Assembly: GCA_028280945.1 (NCBI GenBank) | Contig: JANQKV010000016.1 | Coordinates: 1 to 56,018 of the forward strand | Length of the DNA stretch: 56,018 nt | DNA from: Opitutaceae bacterium | GTDB taxonomy: Bacteria > Verrucomicrobiota > Verrucomicrobiia > Opitutales > Opitutaceae | Direction of reading: 5' to 3' | Shown here: positions 18,236 to 26,699 of the stretch, piece by piece | How the letters are laid out: every line of letters starts with the position of its first letter | Numbering within the stretch: position 1 is the first letter of the stretch | Position numbers and translations under genes: made by a program | The notes under the pieces: model-generated | Database searches by the model: none | Told to the model about the DNA's origin: nothing | The model's input: only the letters and a program-made list of their open reading frames with translations

Positions 18236-21200
18236 TTAGAAGGTTACGCCGACGCTGAAGCGGAAACTCCGCGGGGCGTAATAGACTTGGGTACGACGAC
18301 GTTCGATTGAGTTGTCGTTGATGTTGTTGTAAGAGGCCTCGGTGTAGCCCTTCTGATCGTCGGTCAGGTTGTAGGCGTTGAGGGCGAACCGCCACTGGGT
18401 GTCGCCCCAGTTGCGGGTGTAGGTGATGCCGGCATCAAACTCGAGGCGCTCCTCCGTGTCGGGAGTCGGATAGAGATTTTGCTGCAGGTTCTCCCCTCCC
18501 ACCGTAACCGCAGTGGCGGCCGGGCCCGTGTAACGGACACCGAACATGAGGGACAAGCGACGGAGCGGACCTTCGCGGAACGTGTATTTATTCCAGAACG
18601 AAGCCTCGTCCTCGGCCCCCAGGAACAGATTGGCGCCTTCGATGCCGCCGGTGTTCGAGTTTGCGGGAACGATGTTGGTCAGCGATACCGGTTCGCCATT
18701 GCGTAAAATCTGATCGGGCAAGCCGTCACCATCGTTGTCGATTTCCTCCAGACCATAAGCGGCGCGTCCCAATGCCCGGACCCACGAGTCGTATTCGGTG
18801 CCAAATTCAGTCCCGGACACCTGATCGATGGCGGCCACCATGCCGAAGGGTTTGTGGATTTCGCGGTCGGTGTGGGCGTAGTTGAAGATCAACTGCCAGT
18901 TCTCGATCGGGGAGTAAATGAGCTGCATGTCTACCCCCCGGGCCCGGTCGCCAAAGGTCACGTTGGTGTTGCCCGTGACGCCGCTCGGGTTGAGTCCGCT
19001 GAACGTGCCCGTCGTGCGCGTGTAGAACATCGAGTTGATTTCCTCGCTGTTGAAGCCCCGCACCCGGTCGGCATCGCGGAATGCAGCCTCGATCTCATCG
19101 CGGAAACCGGCTTCATCCAGCAAGGCATAATCCAGATAGATATAAGTCTGCGGATTTGGCGTGCCGTTGTGCTGTCCCTCGATTCCGACAACACCGAAGG
19201 GAAGTTCGCGAGTGATCGGATCTCGCGCGATGTCGGCGGGATCAAAATAGGAGCTGTCAACGCCGTAGGCGATGGGGCCGGAGCCATCCAAAACCTCCGA
19301 AGGATCAAAATCCTGACCACCACGCCCCCGGGTTCCGTCCTTGTTGGAGCCCCCCACCCAGCCCGACGGGTTCGGCGCAAACGCAAAGCTCCAAATCGCG
19401 TTTTCCCGCTCGATCTCGTATGCCGAAATCGTTCCGGAGAGCTTGCGATCCATGAGTTCAAACTTGATGCCGATCTCCTTCGACAGGGATTGCTCGGCAT
19501 CGATGAAGTCGTCGTTGCCATCCAATGCGCCGGTGTTCGGCGAAACCCCCTCGGCGGCCAAACCGTAAACAGACAGGCCCTCCCGGATGTCGTAGCGAAG
19601 CGCAAAGGTATTGGTCGTGACCGAAATCGGCTGCTCGAAGTTATACTCCTCGCTTTCGAAGCCGAAGGTCTGATTGTCCGGGTTTTCAATGACACCTGTG
19701 CTGGGTTCCTGGCGGTCGTAGACCTTCTCAAGACCTTGATATCGATCGTGGCGAATACCGGCGATCAGCATGATTTTGTCGTCCCAGAAACGGCCTTGGT
19801 AGATGCCGTAGGTGCCCTGATACCAAATGTCGGTCTGCTGATATTCCCGTCCGGGCTGGGCGAGGAGCTCGCCGTTGTAGCGGAATTCCGACTGGTCGAG
19901 AATGTTGCGAAACTCCAGTGAGTCAGTGTCCGAGGGAGCCGGCTCCCGCACCAGGTTCACTGCCTCAAAAAGGCGCGGGAAGAGTTCGGTGCCCTGGGCA
20001 TAGTCGATGGTATCCTTGATGTCGTGACGACCGGCCAAAAGGCTGTGGTTGGCCTCACCCAGGAGGAACGGCGTGTCGAAGGTGTAATTGACCCGCGCCC
20101 GATACTGCTCGAATTCACCCTCCTGCGGCGTGTTCTTCCAGTAGTAGCGGATGGTTTTGAAGTCCGTTGTGTCGTTAAAAATCGGGGACGGCGGATTCTC
20201 GAAAGCCGTGATAAACTCGTCCGGCACATACTGGACCACCGTGCGGAATGTGGGAGGATCCCGCCGGATGCGCACGCGCCGCTTCACAAACAGATTAGAC
20301 TCCTGATTATTGACCGTGGCGGGTTCCAGGTCGAAGCGCTCAGTTTCCTGACCGCCCCAGTAGGCGCCAAAATTCAGGGTAAGGTTGTCATTGGGGATGA
20401 TGTCGACATTGATGAGCGCGTCCCACTCGTCGCGTTCTTCATAAGTGTCAGGGCCCGTGACGCGATACTCCGCACCAAATCCACCGACGTCCCGGGTCCA
20501 GTTGAGCTGTTCATTAAACTCATTGCGATTGTCGCCCCCAAATGAGCGATCAGTGAGATCGTCAAAAATGGATTGGTCGCCTATGCCCGTATAACGCGTG
20601 GTCGCCTGTTGGTATTCGGCGAGAATGTTAACCGTCCTCCACGGACGAAACTCCAACTGCCCGACAAAATATTCGAGGTCTTTTGTGCGGTGATCCGTCC
20701 AGTGATCCCGCTCCTCGTCAGCATAAGCGAAGCGGTAGCGCATCTTGTCGCCAAGCGGGCCCGTAAACTCCGTGGTGAAACGTTGGTAACCTTCGCTGCC
20801 GATCGCAGCATTCACCTTAACCTGATTGGCCCCCAGGGGACGTTTGGGAATGACATTCACAATCCCGGAAAGCACGCCAATACCATAGAGCAGCGACGAC
20901 GGTCCCCGCACGACTTCCAACCGTTCGTAATTCAGGGAATCCAGCGCACCGCCCAACGTGACGCCATATTCGGAAACCGTTCCGCCCACCCGGAAACCCA
21001 GGCGGTTTTGGAACTGCACATTGTAGCCGCGAATATTGACAGCATTGGAGAATCGACTGCCCACTCCGCCGCGGGATGAAGGCGAACGCTCATTGGAATA
21101 GGCGGTATTGGCCCCCGCCGAATTGTTTCCGGAGCTTTCATTGAACTGGGCCGTGAAAACACCCGATGTGTAATTAAGGGCTTCTTTGAAATCCGTGGCT

Positions 21201-21472
21201 TGAAGGTCCTCCACAAACTCCGATGTGATGACTTCAATCGGCATGGGGAGATCTTGAATCGCTACGTTGAGCGAGGTGCCGGAGATCGAGTTTGTCGCCC
21301 GGTAGCCCTGGTCCTGGCTCGCGTCGACCGTGAACACCGACATCGTGATAACGTCGTCATTGGTCTCCTCGGACGTTTCTTGAGCGGGCGCGAAATGAGG
21401 CGCTGCAAGCAGGGAAGCTGCGATAAGTGCGGAAAAACCTGCACGGCAAACGGAACGTTTCCGATCAAACAT
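18236..21472 (-). CDS. TonB-dependent outer-membrane receptor
   Basis: This 1078-residue protein has a signal peptide ending near residue 30 (APHFAPAQ) and a plug domain at about 60-210 (LPMPIEVITSEFV, ALNYTSGVF, VNIRGYNVQ, LEVVRGPSSLLYG). A long beta-barrel follows, ending in an aromatic C-terminal strand (FRFSVGVTF) with the terminal Phe expected for barrel assembly. The plug resembles siderophore-type receptors, as is common in Verrucomicrobia, where such receptors also serve glycans. No SusD-type partner is present. The position opposite the lyase operon suggests uptake of oligosaccharides from the same polysaccharide. Confidence 0.93.
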   Translation of the reverse strand: MFDRKRSVCRAGFSALIAASLLAAPHFAPAQETSEETNDDVITMSVFTVDASQDQGYRATNSISGTSLNVAIQDLPMPIEVITSEFVEDLQATDFKEALNYTSGVFTAQFNESSGNNSAGANTAYSNERSPSSRGGVGSRFSNAVNIRGYNVQFQNRLGFRVGGTVSEYGVTLGGALDSLNYERLEVVRGPSSLLYGIGVLSGIVNVIPKRPLGANQVKVNAAIGSEGYQRFTTEFTGPLGDKMRYRFAYADEERDHWTDHRTKDLEYFVGQLEFRPWRTVNILAEYQQATTRYTGIGDQSIFDDLTDRSFGGDNRNEFNEQLNWTRDVGGFGAEYRVTGPDTYEERDEWDALINVDIIPNDNLTLNFGAYWGGQETERFDLEPATVNNQESNLFVKRRVRIRRDPPTFRTVVQYVPDEFITAFENPPSPIFNDTTDFKTIRYYWKNTPQEGEFEQYRARVNYTFDTPFLLGEANHSLLAGRHDIKDTIDYAQGTELFPRLFEAVNLVREPAPSDTDSLEFRNILDQSEFRYNGELLAQPGREYQQTDIWYQGTYGIYQGRFWDDKIMLIAGIRHDRYQGLEKVYDRQEPSTGVIENPDNQTFGFESEEYNFEQPISVTTNTFALRYDIREGLSVYGLAAEGVSPNTGALDGNDDFIDAEQSLSKEIGIKFELMDRKLSGTISAYEIERENAIWSFAFAPNPSGWVGGSNKDGTRGRGGQDFDPSEVLDGSGPIAYGVDSSYFDPADIARDPITRELPFGVVGIEGQHNGTPNPQTYIYLDYALLDEAGFRDEIEAAFRDADRVRGFNSEEINSMFYTRTTGTFSGLNPSGVTGNTNVTFGDRARGVDMQLIYSPIENWQLIFNYAHTDREIHKPFGMVAAIDQVSGTEFGTEYDSWVRALGRAAYGLEEIDNDGDGLPDQILRNGEPVSLTNIVPANSNTGGIEGANLFLGAEDEASFWNKYTFREGPLRRLSLMFGVRYTGPAATAVTVGGENLQQNLYPTPDTEERLEFDAGITYTRNWGDTQWRFALNAYNLTDDQKGYTEASYNNINDNSIERRRTQVYYAPRSFRFSVGVTF

Positions 21473-21534
21473 AGGGGTGTAGAATTTTGGGGTGTTGGGT
21501 GGAACTTAAACGGGTTCTCCGCTAAGAATTAATA

Positions 21535-21565
21535 ATTATGAATCCTTGTTTCACTTGCGTGTCAA
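21535..21565 (-). promoter_or_regulatory. Candidate promoter of the TonB receptor gene
   Basis: On the minus strand a perfect -35 box, TTGACA (complement of 21560-21565), is followed after 19 bp by CATAAT (complement of 21535-21540). The -10 region lies inside TTCATAATTATTAATT, which nearly matches the site in front of the symporter operon and contains the same ATAATTAT palindrome (21532-21539). The expected start of transcription is about 55 bp before the receptor ATG. Confidence 0.5.
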
Positions 21566-21678
21566 TTCCTAATTATTGGGTTTTTTGCGTCCTATTTCCC
21601 TCGTGAACCCATTTCGGCTCCTCTGGAGTGACATTTTGCAATATTTATCAGTCAAGTCCCATACCTCTCGTCCTTACC

Positions 21679-22503
21679 ATGACATCCAAGCGATTCCAGA
21701 CCTCTTTCAGCACCTTGGGCTGTTCCGACTATTCCTGGCCGAAAATTCTCAATTTCGCCTCTGAAAACCAATTTGATGGGGTCGAACCGCGCTGTGTGGC
21801 CGGTGAAACACTCTCCCCTGAAAACTTCCGTCAACTGTTGCCGGCCCCCGAGACGTTGAAACAGCAACTTCTGGAGCATGGTCTTTTTATGCCGATGCTC
21901 GGGACTTCGGTAAAACTGCTGGAGCGCTCATCCGGAGAAATTGATGATCTGATCGAGTTCGCCAGATTCGCCGACACCGTGGGCTGCCCTTGGCTTAGAA
22001 TCTTCGACGGAGGTCAAACTGCGATGACACCGGATGCCAAACAACTGGAGGAAACTGCTGCGTTCCTCCAAAAATGGGAAGATGTTCGCCATCAAGAGGG
22101 TTTCACTGCGCAACTGGCCGTTGAGACCCATGATGCGCTGGTGAGTGGCCCCGTCACGGAAGCCGTCATGAAGGCCCTGCCGCCCTTCGCCATCTTGTGG
22201 GATACACACCACACTTGGAGAACCGGTGGAGAGTCCCTGGCCGGCTATTTCACATTGGTTCAGAGCCGCGTGGTCCATTTCCATGTCAAAGACAGCATCA
22301 ACCGTCCGTCGAAACGGAAACCGTTCACTTATGTGAAACCCGGCCTGGGCGAATTCCCCTGGTCTGAACTAGAAGATCTTTTGGCCGGAAAGGCTTCCTC
22401 AAGCTACCTTTCGTTCGAGTGGGAAAGGCATTGGAATCCCGAGCTGCCTCCCATTTCAGAGGTTGTGGATGGCTTCAAAAAAGCCACTTCGGGATGGAAA
22501 TGA
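21679..22503 (+). CDS. Sugar phosphate isomerase/epimerase-like TIM-barrel protein
   Basis: This 274-residue protein of the AP-endonuclease-2/xylose-isomerase-like TIM-barrel superfamily has FDGVEPRC in the first strand region, ETHDALV near residue 153, ILWDTHHTW near 174 and VVHFHVKD near 200. These provide the Glu/Asp/His metal ligands of the family. I chose ATG 21679, since the in-frame ATG at 21628 adds an unlikely 17-residue leader. Members include 2-keto-myo-inositol dehydratase, hydroxypyruvate isomerase and sugar epimerases, and the specific reaction is unknown. It is divergent from the TonB receptor gene and followed at 56 bp by an XRE-cupin regulator. Confidence 0.82.
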   Translation: MTSKRFQTSFSTLGCSDYSWPKILNFASENQFDGVEPRCVAGETLSPENFRQLLPAPETLKQQLLEHGLFMPMLGTSVKLLERSSGEIDDLIEFARFADTVGCPWLRIFDGGQTAMTPDAKQLEETAAFLQKWEDVRHQEGFTAQLAVETHDALVSGPVTEAVMKALPPFAILWDTHHTWRTGGESLAGYFTLVQSRVVHFHVKDSINRPSKRKPFTYVKPGLGEFPWSELEDLLAGKASSSYLSFEWERHWNPELPPISEVVDGFKKATSGWK

Positions 22504-22534
22504 TCACAAAGTGATTTTCTTGTTTGATAATTTT

Positions 22535-22556
22535 ATAAACTTTTCTTTCTGTTTAT
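22535..22556 (+). promoter_or_regulatory. Inverted repeat before the XRE-cupin start, possible operator
   Basis: ATAAAC (22535-22540) and GTTTAT (22551-22556) form an inverted repeat with a 10-nt spacer, ending 3 bp before the ATG at 22560. Upstream lie TTGTTTGATAA (22520-22530) and a small hairpin, ATCAC-AAA-GTGAT (22503-22515), at the end of the preceding gene. The location suits autoregulation or transcription-translation control, but this is only a candidate. Confidence 0.3.
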
Positions 22557-22559
22557 GAA

Positions 22560-23096
22560 ATGCCCCCATCAGACAATCCCTTCGACTTTACGGCGGTTCG
22601 TTCTCTGCGTCAGCAGCAGGGACTTACCATCGATGCGTTGTCGGCAAAGTCGGGTGTTTCGGTGGCGGTCATCTCGAAACTGGAGCGCAACCAGCAAGCC
22701 CCGGGGCTCGATACACTTTCACGTTTGGCGCGGGCATTTGGGCTAAGTGCCACTGATCTCATCGCGATGAGCGAATCGTCCCTCGCCCATCGAGTAAGCG
22801 AAAGCTCCCACCGCTCGGGGCAGTTTAAGTTTCGGGAAATTCGCTACGCCAATTTGGTGGGCCTGTTGGGCACGGCACCGGCGGGGGCCCGCATCTCGCG
22901 TCCTGAAGTTCACCGGGACGACAACGAACTCTGTTGGGTGTTAAAGGGCCGGCTGAAGCTCTTCCTCCCCCGCGAAGTGTGTGATCTTTCCGCCGGATCC
23001 AGTGTGCAGTTCGATGCGATTCAAGAGCACACCTACGAAGCCGTTTCCGACACGGAATTCGTCATCCTCCATCTCCGTAAGGACAAGCGCTACTAA
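22560..23096 (+). CDS. XRE-family regulator with C-terminal cupin
   Basis: This 178-residue protein has an N-terminal XRE helix-turn-helix (residues about 10-65: LRQQQGLTIDALSAKSGVSV, then ISKLERNQQAP) and a C-terminal cupin (about 105-170: HRDDNELCWVLKGRLKLFLP, then FDAIQEHTYEAVSD). Regulators of this type sense small molecules through the cupin and often control adjacent catabolic genes. It lies 17 bp before the GH88 gene, so it probably controls the GH88-to-SDR segment and may be autoregulated. The ligand is unknown. Confidence 0.9.
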   Translation: MPPSDNPFDFTAVRSLRQQQGLTIDALSAKSGVSVAVISKLERNQQAPGLDTLSRLARAFGLSATDLIAMSESSLAHRVSESSHRSGQFKFREIRYANLVGLLGTAPAGARISRPEVHRDDNELCWVLKGRLKLFLPREVCDLSAGSSVQFDAIQEHTYEAVSDTEFVILHLRKDKRY

Positions 23097-23113
23097 ACCC
23101 TTTCCCTGATTCC

Positions 23114-24484
23114 ATGAACATCAATACCACCCTCACCCCATCCGATCTGTCTGGCGACCTCACCCGTTTCTGGGAGCTCTCCGGTCAAAAGATCGATCTC
23201 ATCCTGAAGGAATATGATCCTGCCCAAGGGTCGCCGGTGTTTACCGTAAACGGCAAATACTCCACCCGCGGGTGGACGGAATGGACCGAGGGTTTCCACT
23301 ACGGTTCAGCTTTTCTCCAATTCGATGCGACCGGCGAGGAGCGGCACGCTGAAGCTGCCCAGAAGCTGACCGTGGACCGCATGGCCTCCCACGTTTCCCA
23401 CATCGGCGTGCACGACCATGGATTCAATAACCTGTCCACCTATGGCAATTGGCTGCGCCTGCAGCACGAAGGCAGACTCCCGGCCGACCACGTCGACTTT
23501 TGCCAACTCGCTATCAAGCTCTCCGGTGCCATCCAGGCGTCCCGCTGGGCCAACACCCACGACGGCGGTGGCTACATCTACTCGTTCAATGGGCCGCAAT
23601 CGCTGTTCGTGGACACCATTCGCTCCTGCCGCATCGTGATGACAGCCCATGCCCTCGGCCATCGCCTCATGGGTGAAAACGACGAGGCCTTTTCTCTGCT
23701 CGAGCGAGCGCTGAAGCACATTGAATCCACCGCCAGGTATTCGGTCTTCTACGGCGAGGGACGCGACATTTATGACGAGTGGGGTCGGACTGCTCACGAG
23801 TCGGTCTTCAACCCCAACGATGGCCGTTTCCGTTGCCCGAACTCCCAGCAAGGCTACACCGGCTTCAGCACCTGGACGCGGGGCCTTTCATGGGCGATGG
23901 TGGGATTCGCCGAGGAACTCGAATTCCTTAAAACCCTTTCAGACGACGAACTTGCCCCGTTCGGCGGTCGCGAAAAATGGGAGCAACTCATGCTCAAGGG
24001 CGCCCGTGCGACCTGCGACTGGTTCATCACCAATACCCCCATCGACGGCATTCCCTACTGGGATGGAGGCGCGCCGGGTTTGGTGCACCTCGGTGATTGG
24101 CGCGGCCGCGAAGCCGAGCCTTTCAACGACCACGAGCCGGTCGACAGCTCGGCCGCGGCCATCGGCGCCCAAGGCCTGCTTCGACTGGGCCGCTACCTCG
24201 GGGCCAATACGGAAGACGGCCGGCGTTATACCCAAGCCGGACTCACCACCCTCAAAACCCTGCTATCCGACCGATACCTCGGTATTGCGCCGGATCATCA
24301 CGGCCTGTTGCTGCACTCCGTTTATCACCACCCCAATGGTTGGGACAACATACCCGAGGGGCAAAAGGTCCCTTGCGGCGAAGCCTGCATGTGGGGCGAC
24401 TATCACCTCCGCGAGCTTGCCCTCTACGTCGATCGTCAAGTGAAGGAACAGCCCTACTACACCTTCTTCGGCTGCTTAAACTAA
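23114..24484 (+). CDS. GH88 unsaturated glucuronyl hydrolase-like protein
   Basis: This 456-residue protein has no signal peptide and is predicted cytoplasmic. It carries the alpha/alpha-toroid signatures of GH88: HDHGF (Asp101), LFVDTIRSC (Asp167), STWTRGLSWAMVGF, PVDSSAAAIGAQGLL and CMWGDYHLRELAL. The two Asp residues correspond to those essential in characterised unsaturated glucuronyl hydrolases. These enzymes hydrate the 4,5-double bond of the unsaturated uronyl residue left by lyases, releasing a keto-deoxy-uronate. This fits the secreted heparinase-type lyase at 12061 as the upstream step. GH105 is the main alternative, but the DSSAAAI and CMWGDY pattern favours GH88. Confidence 0.85.
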   Translation: MNINTTLTPSDLSGDLTRFWELSGQKIDLILKEYDPAQGSPVFTVNGKYSTRGWTEWTEGFHYGSAFLQFDATGEERHAEAAQKLTVDRMASHVSHIGVHDHGFNNLSTYGNWLRLQHEGRLPADHVDFCQLAIKLSGAIQASRWANTHDGGGYIYSFNGPQSLFVDTIRSCRIVMTAHALGHRLMGENDEAFSLLERALKHIESTARYSVFYGEGRDIYDEWGRTAHESVFNPNDGRFRCPNSQQGYTGFSTWTRGLSWAMVGFAEELEFLKTLSDDELAPFGGREKWEQLMLKGARATCDWFITNTPIDGIPYWDGGAPGLVHLGDWRGREAEPFNDHEPVDSSAAAIGAQGLLRLGRYLGANTEDGRRYTQAGLTTLKTLLSDRYLGIAPDHHGLLLHSVYHHPNGWDNIPEGQKVPCGEACMWGDYHLRELALYVDRQVKEQPYYTFFGCLN

Positions 24485-24502
24485 CTCCTCTCTGCTCCTA
24501 CT

Positions 24503-24580
24503 CATTCTCTTACTCGTTCTCATACTCCCGGTAGTTGCGACCACCGCTCCTGTCGCAGGAACGAGTCGAGAAAGAGAATG
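24503..24580 (+). repeat. Long imperfect inverted repeat in the GH88-isomerase gap
   Basis: CATTCTCTTACTCGTTC (24503-24519) pairs with GAACGAGT (24559-24566) plus AAGAGAATG (24572-24580); the only interruption is a 5-nt bulge. The hairpin fills most of the 108-bp gap between two genes on the same strand. It could slow decay of the upstream message or attenuate transcription. There is no T run for a standard terminator. Confidence 0.5.
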
Positions 24581-24592
24581 ATTTAACTCATC

Positions 24593-25429
24593 ATGTCTTC
24601 CTCTGCTCCCCTACCCGACCTTGACCGCCTTTGTATCCACACGATCACGACCAAATCGTGGGATGTCGAAACCGCGGCGAAAAAATTCTCCGCCGCCGGC
24701 GTCAAGGGCATTACCGTCTGGCGTGACGCCTACGCGGGACGAGACATCACCGCGACTGGCCAAATGCTTCGCGATGAAGGCCTGAGCATCGTCTCAACCT
24801 GCCGTGGTGGTTTTTTCCCCGGTGCCACCGACGCCGATCGCCAGGCCGCCATCGATGACAATCGCCGCGCGATTGAAGAAGCCCACCAACTGGGTGCTCC
24901 CCTCGTGGTGCTGGTTTGCGGCGCCGTCCCGGGGCAACCGCTGGTCGAGTCTCGCCAACAGATCCTCGATGGCATCGCCGCCGTGCTACCTGATTGTGAA
25001 GCCACCGGTGTAAAACTCGGCATCGAACCACTTCATCCCATGTATGCCGACAGCCGCTCGGCCGTGAACACCCTCGGCCAGGCCAACGATATGTGCGAAC
25101 AGCTGAAATCGTCCCACGTGGGAGTGGCGGCCGATGTCTATCACTTGTGGTGGGATCCGGCGCTGGAGACTGAAATCGCCCGCTGCGGAAAGCTCGGGGC
25201 ACTTTTCTCCTTCCACGTGTGCGACTGGCGTTCGCCGACCATCGATTTCCTCAACGACCGCGGCCTCATGGGTGAAGGAGTCATCGATATCCGCCAAATC
25301 CGTGGTTGGGTCGAAGCGGCCGGCTTCAAGGGATTTAATGAAGTTGAAGTCTTCTCCAACCGGCTCTGGGCCATGGATCAAGACGAATACCTCAAACTCA
25401 TCATCGAATCATACTACCAACACACCTGA
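24593..25429 (+). CDS. Sugar phosphate isomerase/epimerase (TIM barrel)
   Basis: This 278-residue member of the AP-endonuclease-2-like TIM-barrel family carries family metal-ligand regions: KLGIEPLHPMYAD, VGVAADVYHLWWDP, FSFHVCDW and FNEVEVFS near the C-terminus. It is close to hydroxypyruvate-isomerase/IolE-type proteins, which isomerise, epimerise or dehydrate sugars and sugar acids. It is the second such enzyme in this locus but clearly different in sequence from the one at 21679. Followed by a Gfo/Idh dehydrogenase and an SDR, it forms an oxidoreduction/epimerisation set. The substrate is unknown. Confidence 0.87.
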   Translation: MSSSAPLPDLDRLCIHTITTKSWDVETAAKKFSAAGVKGITVWRDAYAGRDITATGQMLRDEGLSIVSTCRGGFFPGATDADRQAAIDDNRRAIEEAHQLGAPLVVLVCGAVPGQPLVESRQQILDGIAAVLPDCEATGVKLGIEPLHPMYADSRSAVNTLGQANDMCEQLKSSHVGVAADVYHLWWDPALETEIARCGKLGALFSFHVCDWRSPTIDFLNDRGLMGEGVIDIRQIRGWVEAAGFKGFNEVEVFSNRLWAMDQDEYLKLIIESYYQHT

Positions 25430-25434
25430 TCAAA

Positions 25435-25515
25435 TTCACAGAGATCACGGAGAAGGCACAAAGCTCACGGAGCCACTCCACTGCGCCCTCTGTGCTCCCT
25501 CTGAGAACTCTGTAA
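25435..25515. repeat. CACAGAG-type intergenic inverted repeat, copy 1
   Basis: The left arm, TTCACAGAGATCACGGAG plus GAAGGCACAAAG (25435-25463), is the imperfect reverse complement of the right arm around 25489-25515 (CTCTGTGCTCCCTCTGAG, then AACTCTGTAA). Related copies lie at 26700 and 31906. This copy occupies the gap between the TIM-barrel and Gfo/Idh genes. Confidence 0.7.
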
Positions 25516-25538
25516 CTCAAAACAAGAATTCTACTTTT

Positions 25539-26675
25539 ATGAAAACCATCGGAATCATCATGAACGGCGTCACGGGACGCATGGGCACTAACCAGCACTT
25601 GATCCGCTCGATCAAGGCCATCATCGACCAGGGCGGCGTAAAGATCGGCGACGACGTCATCATGCCCGATCCTGTGCTCGTGGGTCGCAATCAGGCCAAG
25701 CTCGAGAATCTCGCCAAGCGCGTGGGCCTCACCAAGGTCTCCACCGACCTCGATGCCGAGCTGGCCAAGCCGGAGAACATTATTTACTTCGACTCCACCC
25801 TCACCGGCCAGCGCCCGATCGGCGTGCGTAAGGCAATTGCCGCCGGCAAGCACATCTACTGCGAGAAACCAACCGCCACGACCTCTGCAGAGGCCATGGC
25901 CCTCTACAACGAAGTCACCGCCGCCGGCCTTAAAAACGGCGTGGTGCAGGACAAGCTCTGGCTGCCTGGCCTGCTTAAACTCCAGCACCTCATCGACACC
26001 GGCTTCTTCGGCAGGATTCTCTCCGTACGCGGTGAATTTGGCTACTGGGTCTTCACCGGCGAACACGACACACTGCAACGCCCGTCGTGGAACTACCGCA
26101 AGGAAGACGACGGAGGCATCATCGTCGACATGTTGTGTCACTGGCAGTATGTCATCCAAAACCTCTTCGGCGACATCAAGTCCCTCACCTGTCTCGGCGC
26201 CACCCATATCCCCGAGCGCTGGAACGAGAACGGCGAGGTCTACAAGTGCACGGCCGACGACTCCGCCTACGCCACCTTCGAGTTGCAGAACGGCATTATC
26301 TGCCACTTCAACTCATCGTGGGACGTGCGCGTCGATCGCGATGATCTTCTTACCCTCCAAGTCGACGGCACCCACGGGTCCGCCGTCGCCGGTTTGCGTG
26401 ATTGCAAGGCCCAGTCCCTTGCCGCCACGCCACGCTGCGTCTGGAATCCCGACATCGACAGCCCGATCGATTACAAGGATGGCTGGACCACGGTTCCGAC
26501 CAAGGAGCCCTTCGACAACGCTTTTAAGGTGCAGTGGGAACTCTTCCTCAAGCACGTCGTGACCGACAGTCCGTTCCCGTGGAACCTCAAGGAAGGTGCC
26601 AGGGGCGTGCAGCTCGCCGAGCTCGGCCTGAAGTCATGGGAAGAACGCCGCTGGCTGGACATTCCCGAACTCTGA
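25539..26675 (+). CDS. Gfo/Idh/MocA family oxidoreductase
   Basis: This 378-residue cytoplasmic NAD(P)-dependent dehydrogenase has an N-terminal Rossmann domain (IGIIMNGVTGRMG), the conserved HIYCEKPTAT motif near residue 110 with the catalytic-site Lys, and a C-terminal substrate domain with GGIIVDMLCHW, where the active-site Asp and His are expected. The start is ATG 25539; an earlier in-frame start would run through the inverted repeat and is rejected. Family members oxidise or reduce sugars, inositols and sugar acids. With the flanking TIM-barrel isomerase and SDR it probably acts on monosaccharides released in this locus. Confidence 0.9.
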   Translation: MKTIGIIMNGVTGRMGTNQHLIRSIKAIIDQGGVKIGDDVIMPDPVLVGRNQAKLENLAKRVGLTKVSTDLDAELAKPENIIYFDSTLTGQRPIGVRKAIAAGKHIYCEKPTATTSAEAMALYNEVTAAGLKNGVVQDKLWLPGLLKLQHLIDTGFFGRILSVRGEFGYWVFTGEHDTLQRPSWNYRKEDDGGIIVDMLCHWQYVIQNLFGDIKSLTCLGATHIPERWNENGEVYKCTADDSAYATFELQNGIICHFNSSWDVRVDRDDLLTLQVDGTHGSAVAGLRDCKAQSLAATPRCVWNPDIDSPIDYKDGWTTVPTKEPFDNAFKVQWELFLKHVVTDSPFPWNLKEGARGVQLAELGLKSWEERRWLDIPEL

Positions 26676-26699
26676 AAAACGAATTGGAGTCATAGCGTG

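Noticed and set aside
18854-19921. 355-codon plus-strand frame opposite the TonB receptor
   Set aside because: The receptor frame is continuous with plug and barrel features. The plus-strand frame has no start context or family resemblance.
25134-25538. Long N-terminal extension of the Gfo/Idh gene
   Set aside because: It would overlap the TIM-barrel gene in another frame and translate the intergenic inverted repeat. ATG 25539 gives the normal Rossmann N-terminus.
3388-26675. A complete myo-inositol catabolic cluster (IolB, IolE-like TIM barrel, IolG-like Gfo/Idh)
   Set aside because: Only the IolB-type protein is family-specific. The TIM-barrel and Gfo/Idh proteins belong to broad superfamilies, and iolC, iolD and iolA are missing, so the lyase/GH88 logic explains the locus better.
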